From Syntrophobacteraceae bacterium (GTDB taxonomy: Bacteria; Desulfobacterota; Syntrophobacteria; Syntrophobacterales; Syntrophobacteraceae): a stretch of DNA of 32,061 bases. The number at the start of each line of letters is the position of its first letter. Within the stretch, counting starts at the first letter, position 1. A program made the translations under genes and the position numbers. The notes below the pieces were generated by a model. It saw only the letters and a program-made list of their open reading frames with translations, was not told the DNA's origin and ran no database searches. Below are positions 1 through 10,076 of the stretch, one piece after another. The DNA lies in contig JARLHO010000099.1 of assembly GCA_031292215.1 (NCBI GenBank), forward strand, positions 1-32,061. Direction: 5' to 3'.

Positions 1-3000
1 ACATTCGGCAATGCTTTTGTAGTCATCGGGAGCGCTCGGTTCATCCCCGCGTGTGCGGGGAACATCCTATCGCTACCCCGTAAAGCGTCCTCATGGGCGG
101 TTCATCCCCGCGTGTGCGGGGAACATCTTATCTCGTCGGCCAGGGCCGCAACCTGGAACGGTTCATCCCCGCGTGTGCGGGGAACATCGCATCCATTGCG
201 CCCAGAGATCCCGCACAGCCGGTTCATCCCCGCGTGTGCGGGGAACATCCCGTCCCTGTATTTTTGTGCCGCCAGTCGCCCGGTTCATCCCCGCGTGTGC
301 GGGGAACATTTGCATGCTCAGGGCATTGCTTGGAGCATCCTCGGTTCATCCCCGCGTGTGCGGGGAACATGAGCCGGTGAGCAGCCTCCAGGCGATGCGT
401 GCCGGTTCATCCCCGCGTGTGCGGGGAACATGGGGCCACAGATCGGAGGCTCTGCAATGGCAACGGTTCATCCCCGCGTGTGCGGGGAACATCGTTGCCG
501 TGTCACGGGGATCTCTGGAGAAATCGGTTCATCCCCGCGTGTGCGGGGAACATTGCCGATCTCAACAAGACCCAGGACGGAGCTTCGGTTCATCCCCGCG
601 TGTGCGGGGAACATACTTTTTTTAGACTTTTTTTTAGACCAGACCCCGGTTCATCCCCGCGTGTGCGGGGAACATCCTCGCTTTCAACGTGGGCTATCCC
701 GAGTTGTCGGTTCATCCCCGCGTGTGCGGGGAACATGGCGGTTTTGCCGCTGGTGTCGAACCAGGCGTCAGGTTCATCCCCGCGTGTGCGGGGAACATGG
801 CAGAGGAAGTCTTTGACCCGCCCGATTCGGCGGTTCATCCCCGCGTGTGCGGGGAACATGCCACAAATGCGAATCGGCCATGAGGCCCACGCCGGTTCAT
901 CCCCGCGTGTGCGGGGAACATTTTCGATATTTTTAATTTCATACCTCCCCCCCCGGTTCATCCCCGCGTGTGCGGGGAACATTACCTTGCGGACAATTTC
1001 AAAACGGCGAATTTCGGTTCATCCCCGCGTGTGCGGGGAACATATTAAATACTAAAGGCCGCTGAAAGCAGCGGCCGGTTCATCCCCGCGTGTGCGGGGA
1101 ACATGGATATTCTTCGATTAACAATATCCTCGTAAACGGTTCATCCCCGCGTGTGCGGGGAACATCAAACCTTTGGATAACGGCAGGTGCTACTCAGCGG
1201 TTCATCCCCGCGTGTGCGGGGAACATTTGATACAGTAGGTGGAGGTGAGCCGAGTATCCGGTTCATCCCCGCGTGTGCGGGGAACATGATTTCCCCACTC
1301 GCCTTGTAATGCGCTATTGCGGTTCATCCCCGCGTGTGCGGGGAACATTTAGACTTTTAGACTACTAATAATATCAATAACGGTTCATCCCCGCGTGTGC
1401 GGGGAACATCGCCGAGACACAAGCTCAATGGCCGTCCGGCTCGGTTCATCCCCGCGTGTGCGGGGAACATTTCCGGCGTGCAACAGCACTGGCCTTTCCT
1501 GCCGGTTCATCCCCGCGTGTGCGGGGAACATTCAATGCGTCCCTGCGGGGTATTGGCGTGCGCCGGTTCATCCCCGCGTGTGCGGGGAACATCAGCCACA
1601 TACCCCACGTCGGACGAGCTGGGCCGGTTCATCCCCGCGTGTGCGGGGAACATTTTTACTGCGTTTAGATAAGTCATGCCATCTCCGGTTCATCCCCGCG
1701 TGTGCGGGGAACATCCAAGCAAACTGGCCGCTTCGGTAGTTGTGATCGGTTCATCCCCGCGTGTGCGGGGAACATAATTTCTCCATTTGCTCTTATGATA
1801 GGCGCACCGGTTCATCCCCGCGTGTGCGGGGAACATATTGGTTTTCCATCGGAGGCTACGCCTGAATCCGGTTCATCCCCGCGTGTGCGGGGAACATTAC
1901 TGTCAGACTGTCGGTATCCCCGTACAACACGGTTCATCCCCGCGTGTGCGGGGAACATGTTTCCTGATTTGTACATACGAGGGCGAACTGCGGTTCATCC
2001 CCGCGTGTGCGGGGAACATACCTGTAGACATAGCGACGAACGTGTGTAGTCCGGTTCATCCCCGCGTGTGCGGGGAACATTCAAGTTGCAAATGATAGCG
2101 CGGCCGAAACAGCGGTTCATCCCCGCGTGTGCGGGGAACATTCCTGCAAAACTAAAAACACCTCAGCAGCTTTCGGTTCATCCCCGCGTGTGCGGGGAAC
2201 ATAATTAAGCTGAACGATCCTCCTGATAGAGTACCGGTTCATCCCCGCGTGTGCGGGGAACATCAAATCCTGAACAGGGAAAAGAAGGCATTGGACGGTT
2301 CATCCCCGCGTGTGCGGGGAACATCAATGCAGTGAAAACTTTGTCGGTCTGTTTTGCGGTTCATCCCCGCGTGTGCGGGGAACATTGGCAATGTTTGATT
2401 TTTCTAAAATTCCCGACTGGTTCATCCCCGCGTGTGCGGGGAACATGGTCCGATTAATAGGAAACGTAGCCTATCTAACGGTTCATCCCCGCGTGTGCGG
2501 GGAACATTCGATGCCTTTCTGGACAAGGGAGACTGGCCGCTGGTTCATCCCCGCGTGTGCGGGGAACATTGGCACAGAAGGGGAAACCTGATCTTTGGGA
2601 GCGGTTCATCCCCGCGTGTGCGGGGAACATCGGCGTTGGCTATGATGCAGCCAAAGATATAGCGGTTCATCCCCGCGTGTGCGGGGAACATCGGGTGTGA
2701 AGAACGCCATTTTTTCTCTATCACGGTTCATCCCCGCGTGTGCGGGGAACATCTATAACAATGCCGTATTCGGTATTACGTCTCCGGTTCATCCCCGCGT
2801 GTGCGGGGAACATATTGTGGAGCTGCGACTCTAATGGCAGTCACTCGGTTCATCCCCGCGTGTGCGGGGAACATGCCGCCTGGATAATCGTGGGGGCATC
2901 GGCTGACGGTTCATCCCCGCGTGTGCGGGGAACATGCTATGCTATAGAAAGCGAGAAGTAAATGGGACGGTTCATCCCCGCGTGTGCGGGGAACATTCCA

Positions 3001-3728
3001 GCACTAGCAGTTGCCATTTTTACTGTTCCGGTTCATCCCCGCGTGTGCGGGGAACATGGTGGCTTCTTTTATTTCATCCATTCCTAATTCGGTTCATCCC
3101 CGCGTGTGCGGGGAACATACAATCTAGTGAGTACTCGCAAGCGTTACAGGCGGTTCATCCCCGCGTGTGCGGGGAACATGCTTTAGGGATACCTTTTACT
3201 TTTCCTATTAACGGTTCATCCCCGCGTGTGCGGGGAACATTAGAAGCGGCTCCCAGACTGGAACTGTTTTAACGGTTCATCCCCGCGTGTGCGGGGAACA
3301 TAGGCTCCGTTAGCTGCTCTTGGATTAGGTACACGGTTCATCCCCGCGTGTGCGGGGAACATCTGGGTAGGCTCCCTCAAATTCATTTTCACTGCGGTTC
3401 ATCCCCGCGTGTGCGGGGAACATGATTATACCAGAATAGCATTTCGGCGCAACTGCGGTTCATCCCCGCGTGTGCGGGGAACATCAATTGTTCCCGCTCT
3501 ACCTAATTTGGTTGGGCGGTTCATCCCCGCGTGTGCGGGGAACATGATTACGGCCGCGGTCTCAGTCTGATCCGCGCCGGTTCATCCCCGCGTGTGCGGG
3601 GAACATAGCCCGAACAGCTCGTGGTGCACGAGTCCCATCGGTTCATCCCCGCGTGTGCGGGGAACATCCCTGGCGTCGACTCCCGCAAGCATCCGTGGCC
3701 GGTTCATCCCCGCGTGTGCGGGGAACAT
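1..3728 (-). CRISPR. Type I-E CRISPR array, 61 full repeats, truncated at left edge
   Basis: The 29-bp repeat (plus strand begins CGGTTCATCCCC and ends GCGGGGAACAT) occurs 61 times, first at 37-65 and last at 3700-3728, at a 61-bp period. The repeat is essentially invariant apart from its first base, and carries the inner palindrome CCCCGC-GTGT-GCGGGG. Bases 1-4 (ACAT) are the tail of a further repeat, so 61 spacers are visible and the array continues out of the window. Spacers are 32 nt except three of 33 nt (737-769, 860-892, 2508-2540). Read on the minus strand the repeat ends in GATGAACCG, the usual I-E orientation, so transcription runs leftward from the leader beside cas2. New spacers should therefore be at the right end. 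No degenerate terminal repeat is seen, in keeping with the distal end lying outside the window. Confidence 0.99.
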
Positions 3729-4048
3729 ACTTCCTGCACCTTATTGAAAACACTTTTAAATTCTCATCTCGAAAAATCCACCGAGCAAGCAGGGGCGTTT
3801 TAACGGGCGGAAGAGACCACATAATTGTGCGGGATCGACCTTTACCATTAGATGATATCCTCGGCTCTTATTTGAAACTTTGATCTGCTTCCAGTTTCCA
3901 GTAATGTAACCCCATGTCTGTCACGGCCAGGGAAAGCTTTTGTAAAAGCTGTCTCTAAAGAGTGGGTTTTAGGAGTCATCAATATACTCGTTCCTCATGG
4001 CCGAGATATCGAGCAGTCCGGTCTGCTTGAGCCTCTCTATAGCGATTT
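3729..4048 (-). promoter_or_regulatory. CRISPR leader region between cas2 and the array
   Basis: This 320-bp gene-free stretch lies between the cas2 stop and the first (leader-proximal) repeat, in the place and orientation of a type I-E leader. The part next to the array is AT-rich. A weak promoter-like pair can be drawn on the minus strand (TTGCTC, 17 nt, GAGAAT, ending about 40 nt before the repeat), but it is not convincing. A short perfect inverted repeat, AGCTTTT-GT-AAAAGCT, sits at 3935-3950. I could not identify a clear IHF consensus. The leader role is inferred from position; the exact leader length is unknown. Confidence 0.7.
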
Positions 4049-5249
<1,201 letters not shown>

Positions 5250-5342
5250 GAACGGTACTCCATCAAAATGAAAAAACTAATGTCCAGCGTGTTGGCAAGG
5301 CGGGTTTGGGAGATTCTCAAAGACGCGAGCAAAGAGAGCCCA

Positions 5343-6014
5343 TTACACCCGTCTGATAAGCATAAGGCCGCAGCCGAAGCCTTTGACTGGGCCAATGCCC
5401 GAAAAGAGACACTCCTTGATGAATTTATCCGGTTGGTCAACAATCAGGACACCGGTAAAATCCAGCGTGCTGAAAGTGATGGGCTTGTTGCCTTTGCCCT
5501 TGAACAGCTTGTGTTGCTGGTACCCATCGACGCGCACATTGCCGCTTGGAACATGAAATCCAAACCTTTCACAGCGTTCCATCAGCCAGCGCTCACCTTG
5601 GTTCTGAATGATCTCGCTTTCGTCAATTCGCTCCCCTTGGGTTTTGAGGACGGTTTTCGCCTCCATGATCACATCATGCCGGTGCTGACGGCCAAGCTCA
5701 TCACGTTTAGAGCGTATCGGATTGACACGCAGGGTGAATGCAAGACGTTGCCCGACAAAAAGCTTAGGCGCATACGGTTTACTGAAAATCTCCCACAAGC
5801 CGGTAGCGTCCCGGGGGCTGCGTTCCGAGACAGTATAGAATGTCGGCCATCCATTCACCGTCTCATGCCGATAGAGGAAGTCTCGCGTACGAACTGGGCT
5901 GTCGGTAAAGAGATTCCAGACCTGACGGTGCGACTGGTATCCTCCCCCTTTGCTCAGCAGGGCCACGTCGCGTGGTGAAACATTTTTGCCAAGCCGAATC
6001 ATGGTGAAGAACAT
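5343..6014 (-). CDS. cas6e: crRNA endoribonuclease Cas6e (CasE/Cse3)
   Basis: Cas6e cleaves the repeat hairpin in pre-crRNA and stays bound to the 3' handle as a Cascade subunit. The product is 223 residues. Near the N terminus YQSHRQVWNLF supplies Y26 and H29, fitting the catalytic Tyr/His of the family, and the C-terminal glycine-rich loop GIGPVKGFGCGLM is typical. The ATG at 6014 is chosen over an upstream start in the same frame because the minus strand carries AGGAGG a few bases before it and because family members begin MFFTMIRL-like. Only 2 nt separate it from the cas5e stop. Confidence 0.96.
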   Translation of the reverse strand: MFFTMIRLGKNVSPRDVALLSKGGGYQSHRQVWNLFTDSPVRTRDFLYRHETVNGWPTFYTVSERSPRDATGLWEIFSKPYAPKLFVGQRLAFTLRVNPIRSKRDELGRQHRHDVIMEAKTVLKTQGERIDESEIIQNQGERWLMERCERFGFHVPSGNVRVDGYQQHKLFKGKGNKPITFSTLDFTGVLIVDQPDKFIKECLFSGIGPVKGFGCGLMLIRRV

Positions 6015-6016
6015 TC

Positions 6017-6733
6017 CTAGTCCTCCTTTGGCACGGAGCAATAATGCTCGCGACGCTCGGCGAATTGCCAGCGGGTTCGATTTAGCGGCACATCCCGGCG
6101 CGTCATGATTTTTTCGTGGGTAAAGCCGCTGTCCTGCTCGGTTTCCCAGTAGAGCAATGTGTAAGATCGGTTGGACATACCGGTCAGTTCGCCGTCATGA
6201 AAGCTCACACTCGTCAGTGCCTCGTTTAGAGTCCCTTTTATTACTACCTGGGGCTGAAGGGGCAATGCAAGAGGGCAGGACTTGCGCCCGAGGTAAAGAG
6301 TGAATGCCGGTTTCGCCAAGGCTCCAGCCAACTGCCGCGCCGTATAGGTCGCACCAGCTCGGACTTCAACCGCCACGGTGTAGGCAGCATCGCAGCGGTA
6401 GTCGCGGCGGGAAAGAATCGTATTGAGGTCATCGACCGCGAGTTCCGAGCGCCGCGTGTAATGGGTCTTACCCCGTTTGGCTGAAGGGACCTGAATTGTG
6501 TGATAGTCGCGCAACAGCGTCCCCATGGCGTCAACGCGAACGGCGAAAGTACATGCTTCCGTCAGTGTCTTCTGGCGCTCGGCTTCATCCCTTCGTATGC
6601 CTAAAGCTGCTGCCAGCAGACCGATAATGGCTGATTTGCTTGGATGTGCAAAGCTTGGGCGGTATTCGCCCACGGCTATGTCACCCCAAGCCGCCAGGGG
6701 ACCGTAGAGGCGAAAAATGAGATATTCGCGCAT
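6017..6733 (-). CDS. cas5e: Cascade subunit Cas5e (CasD)
   Basis: Cas5e caps the 5' handle of the crRNA in Cascade. The 238-residue protein starts YLIFRLYGPLAAWG and continues PSFAHPSKSAIIGLLAAALGI, the conserved N-terminal ferredoxin-like (RAMP) fold signature of Cas5e. Its position between cas7e and cas6e is canonical, with gaps of 4 nt upstream and 2 nt downstream, implying tight co-translation. Length is close to the family norm (about 225-250). Nothing odd is seen. Confidence 0.96.
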   Translation of the reverse strand: MREYLIFRLYGPLAAWGDIAVGEYRPSFAHPSKSAIIGLLAAALGIRRDEAERQKTLTEACTFAVRVDAMGTLLRDYHTIQVPSAKRGKTHYTRRSELAVDDLNTILSRRDYRCDAAYTVAVEVRAGATYTARQLAGALAKPAFTLYLGRKSCPLALPLQPQVVIKGTLNEALTSVSFHDGELTGMSNRSYTLLYWETEQDSGFTHEKIMTRRDVPLNRTRWQFAERREHYCSVPKED

Positions 6734-6737
6734 GCGC

Positions 6738-7793
6738 TCACCCCTTCACAAAAGTAATTATGTCGTTCAAACTCCCTTCGCCGGTTTCGGCGTTCATTAC
6801 CTTCTTGTCCTTGGCACATGGTCCGTAGACTTTTTCCATGTTCGACCGTTTGGACTCAAGATCGATGATAGCTTTTGACAGAATATCTTCGCCACGCACA
6901 GGCTTGAGGAAGGCAACCGACAACGAGCGGGGTTGCTGCTCGCCCTTTTCCGCCATTAGGTACGATGCATAGGCACGGGAACCAAAGCTGTTTTGCTTGC
7001 CATTGGGTGCAACCTTGGCTGCTGCCTCGACCAGAGCGGCAAGGGCTTGGTTCGCCAGTGTCTGATCTCCTCCCAGGTTTTTGACCAGCAGGTCCCGATT
7101 TATGCAGAGATAGAGATAAAAAAGTCCAGCGGCAAATTCCGTCTCGCCGATATGGGCCGCTCCGAGATCGTCTACGCCTTGGTTCAGGTCATCTACCGCA
7201 GTGAAATAATCGTCTTCAACAGCAACCTCATGGACGGTGATCGCATGCGCCACCTGTACGGCTGCCTCGGTGTTGAAGGCGGGAGCACTCGCCAGCATTC
7301 TTCCGAACATCGCTATGTCGGCAGCCGAGTGTTGTCGCATGAGCAGTGCGAGGTCGGCGGAAGTTGGAGCCGTGCTGTTCGACGACAGTTTCTCTACCAG
7401 TTTCTCGATGCCGGCCCTTTCCTCGGGACTGAAATGGGCTAGTTGCTCGATCTCGAGTTCTTCGAGAGTTTTTGCAGAGTTCTCTTTCTTACACTTGCCA
7501 AAAACTTCGGCGATCTGCTTGGCCCAAGCTTTGGCCGGAGCCTCGGCCACACCCTTTTTAAGGAATGCATTATATGTTTCGACTCCCATGGCCTTGGTGC
7601 GGGTCCCCACATGCCCCTTCATGGCCACTGCAAACAAATCGGAAGTCCTCCAGGCCCGTTTGAGGCTCTGTGACGATATCCTTAGACGATTTTTCCCGCC
7701 CATGACAGCGGTCTTGGGGCGTCCCAAATCGTCGCGGTTGAGGTTTGAGGGCGGATAAGAGGTCAGCAGGTGCAGTTGAATAAAAGTACTCAT
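6738..7793 (-). CDS. cas7e: Cascade backbone subunit Cas7e (CasC/Cse4)
   Basis: Cas7e polymerises as the six-subunit backbone that holds the crRNA spacer. The 351-residue product begins FIQLHLLTSYPPSNLNRDD and has GGKNRLRISSQSLKRAWR, both strongly conserved in this family; near the C terminus is PRSLSVAFLKPV. The ATG at 7793 is preceded by AAGGAG at suitable spacing. A 112-nt gap separates it from cse2, the largest inside the operon. No gene is visible in that gap, so it may hold an internal control site or a separate ribosome-loading region. Confidence 0.97.
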   Translation of the reverse strand: MSTFIQLHLLTSYPPSNLNRDDLGRPKTAVMGGKNRLRISSQSLKRAWRTSDLFAVAMKGHVGTRTKAMGVETYNAFLKKGVAEAPAKAWAKQIAEVFGKCKKENSAKTLEELEIEQLAHFSPEERAGIEKLVEKLSSNSTAPTSADLALLMRQHSAADIAMFGRMLASAPAFNTEAAVQVAHAITVHEVAVEDDYFTAVDDLNQGVDDLGAAHIGETEFAAGLFYLYLCINRDLLVKNLGGDQTLANQALAALVEAAAKVAPNGKQNSFGSRAYASYLMAEKGEQQPRSLSVAFLKPVRGEDILSKAIIDLESKRSNMEKVYGPCAKDKKVMNAETGEGSLNDIITFVKG

Positions 7794-7905
7794 AGTGTGG
7801 ATCTCCTTGGTGGTATGTGTATTGACATGAGGATAAAAAACCTCGATGCTTTTGCGGCTGTGGACATTGTGCTCGACAAGCAGCCCTTATGAAAACCCTA
7901 TGATG

Positions 7906-8406
7906 TCACGCCTCACCCGGTGCCTTTGAATAGTAATCAAACGCCCATTTCTTGCGTGTTCCTTCATTCCAGAAATAAACTCCCTGGGCTAGACTCTGAA
8001 GGTTGACCGTTCCGCCCAGCAAAGCGATGATCCTGGTCATGCTGGTGAAAAGATCCTCCTGCCTCTTCACCTTCAGTATCCGGCGAAAGCGCAAGCCGCT
8101 GACCCTTGCCGAAAGGTCGGCCTTTCCAGATGCCATCTGTTCGGCAATGGAGCTTCCCTCACTGTCTGCCTTGACGCGGGCTGCAAGACCGGCAATCAGC
8201 GCCAACCCTTCACAATCAACCGAACCGTAACGGGAGACCGCCATGCGCAGGCGATGATACGCCGGAGAGAACGCAACTTGTGTAAGGGTAGCCGAACGCC
8301 GCAGCACCGCCCGTTCGCCGCGATTTTTGTCCATCTCCCGCCACCAGGAGAGCAGTGCTTGATTCTCGGGTGAATCCTTATCAAACCGGAGATACTTTGA
8401 ATCCAT
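7906..8406 (-). CDS. cse2: Cascade small subunit Cse2 (Cas11e/CasB)
   Basis: Cse2 forms the dimer along the Cascade belly that stabilises the R-loop. The product is 166 residues, near the usual 160-180, alpha-helical, with the conserved N-terminal LLSWWREMDKNRGERAVLRRS and basic segment LRFRRILKVKRQEDLF towards the C terminus. The ATG at 8406 is chosen because AGGAGG precedes it by about 5 nt on the minus strand; an in-frame GTG 15 nt upstream would overlap that ribosome site. It lies 43 nt after cas8e. Confidence 0.94.
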   Translation of the reverse strand: MDSKYLRFDKDSPENQALLSWWREMDKNRGERAVLRRSATLTQVAFSPAYHRLRMAVSRYGSVDCEGLALIAGLAARVKADSEGSSIAEQMASGKADLSARVSGLRFRRILKVKRQEDLFTSMTRIIALLGGTVNLQSLAQGVYFWNEGTRKKWAFDYYSKAPGEA

Positions 8407-8449
8407 GAAACCTCCTTTCACAGTCTGAGTTTCAAACGATCAATCCTGT

Positions 8450-10075
8450 CTATTTCCGTACTTTTGAGGCCCTCTTGCTCACCGCCGAAGCCTTCGGTTG
8501 TCCTTCGACCGTTAGTTCGAGCAGGTCTTTAATTTTTTTGCCCCTGTTGAATCTTCCCAGATCTTTTCGGGCGATAACGACCCTTTTGGGGTCGGCATCT
8601 TCAATTGGGCCTTCCCATGCATAAGCGTCAAAACGCACCAGAGCTTCCTTGCACAGGGAATCAAGCCAAGCTGCGCGACACGCCATGGTATCGCCACCTG
8701 ACCCCAAATCCTCCTTCAAGGCTTGCAACGTTTCGTAGAAGTCCGGTTCCGTGTTTTGCCAGAAGCTGGTAGTTAGAAACGAAGTGTCTCCCTTGACTTC
8801 GCTGGGACGTCTAAACCAGGCTTTCTTTACGGCCGTTCTGATATTTCCTGCTATTTCCACCGCAGTCTTAATCATGGCTGCCACGCAATGTTCATGGTGC
8901 TCCCTTTGCGATGCTTCAATTTGCAGAAGTGGCATTTTCGCCTCGTACCAACAGCGGGCTTTCATATTGTCCATGTCGTAGCCGAATGCCCACAACCGGA
9001 ATTGCCAGTCGCTCTGCTGGCGTATCTCGCGAAACTCGTGGACAACACGAGCCGGTGTACGCTTATCGCTACTATCTTCCTGCACAAAGCCAAGCCAATG
9101 CCGATAGAATAAGCCGCCTTCTTGAGCGTGTGCTGGCAACGGGAGGCCATCCTTATTGCGACCATAAGGCGAAAGCGGATGAAGCCAGGCGCCTGTGAAA
9201 TTCATTCCGTAGTTCTTCTCCCGATACATATCAATGAGCCGGTCGGACCGCTTATCGCATATACCGCACCGGCCGGCTTTCAGGGTACCAAGTGTTAATC
9301 TGATCCGGCGCGGCATTCCCCAATACACCATGGCCGGGTGGGTATCCTCAGGTGTAGTGTCTATTCCTGCCTTGCTGTCGCTTGCTCTGGTTCCGGCAAG
9401 CCATGGGAAAATACACGCTTCAGCCGCGAGTGAGGCATTACCACAACTAGCCAGGAAGCCGGCATTCTCCAGCACGTTCAGCCAGACTGTGTGCCACAGA
9501 GTATTATGGCGCTCATCTCCGACAACCAAGGTTGACAGCGGTCCGCCACCCCGTAGCGACGTTCTGTAGCCAACACCGCCCGAAGGCGCATTTGTTTGCA
9601 TGGTAAACAGGGCAGTAGCGCAGCAGGCCGGGCACATGCAGACCACTGAATCCCGCTTTACAAAATGATCCTTATTCTGTTCGCAGGTATGTTCGCCGGG
9701 CATATCAATAAGAAGTCGAGCTATGCTCTTTTCCGGTGTATCAATTCTGTCAAAATCCTGCATGAATCTCGGTCCGTCTCCAGCAAGTTCAAAAGCATTC
9801 CGTACAGCAGCGCACTTTATTTGCAGTTCCTCCGGTTCCAACGGCTTTTTCAGCTTTATCTTCCAATCCACCCCATTGGCCGGCGGCGCCGCCGTCTGGA
9901 CCAAGCCAATCAGGAACTGGATCAGCGCACCGTTGAAGTCGGGACGCGATGCATTCAGCAAGACAACCGGATTCTCGACAAAGCGGTCCGTCACTTCCCA
10001 CGGGGCAATCATCTCTTCGGTCCCATCATGTCTCTTTACCGGAATCCATTTCTCATCAATCAGATTAAAGCGCAT
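8450..10075 (-). CDS. cas8e: Cascade large subunit Cas8e (CasA/Cse1)
   Basis: Cas8e recognises the PAM and recruits Cas3. The 541-residue protein starts MRFNLIDEKWIPV, the family start, and contains GGVGYRTSLRGGGPLSTLV at about 166-184, the most conserved part of Cse1. A cysteine cluster (C131, then CMCPACC at 146-152) suggests a bound metal, as in several Cse1 proteins. The ATG at 10075 is preferred over the longer frame starting near 10297 because that extension lies inside cas3, and because AGGAGGG stands just upstream. Only one base separates it from the cas3 stop, so translation is probably coupled. Confidence 0.95.
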   Translation of the reverse strand: MRFNLIDEKWIPVKRHDGTEEMIAPWEVTDRFVENPVVLLNASRPDFNGALIQFLIGLVQTAAPPANGVDWKIKLKKPLEPEELQIKCAAVRNAFELAGDGPRFMQDFDRIDTPEKSIARLLIDMPGEHTCEQNKDHFVKRDSVVCMCPACCATALFTMQTNAPSGGVGYRTSLRGGGPLSTLVVGDERHNTLWHTVWLNVLENAGFLASCGNASLAAEACIFPWLAGTRASDSKAGIDTTPEDTHPAMVYWGMPRRIRLTLGTLKAGRCGICDKRSDRLIDMYREKNYGMNFTGAWLHPLSPYGRNKDGLPLPAHAQEGGLFYRHWLGFVQEDSSDKRTPARVVHEFREIRQQSDWQFRLWAFGYDMDNMKARCWYEAKMPLLQIEASQREHHEHCVAAMIKTAVEIAGNIRTAVKKAWFRRPSEVKGDTSFLTTSFWQNTEPDFYETLQALKEDLGSGGDTMACRAAWLDSLCKEALVRFDAYAWEGPIEDADPKRVVIARKDLGRFNRGKKIKDLLELTVEGQPKASAVSKRASKVRK

Positions 10076-10076
10076 G

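Noticed and set aside
53-3272. Many overlapping open frames with repeated peptides such as RFIPACAGN, SSPRVRGT and VHPRVCGEH
   Set aside because: They are translations of the CRISPR repeat in its three frames; the 61-bp period is not a multiple of three, so the frames rotate. They are not genes.
5268-5978. 236-codon plus-strand frame opposite cas6e
   Set aside because: Antisense shadow of cas6e; it also crosses the cas6e-cas1 gap without any recognisable domain.
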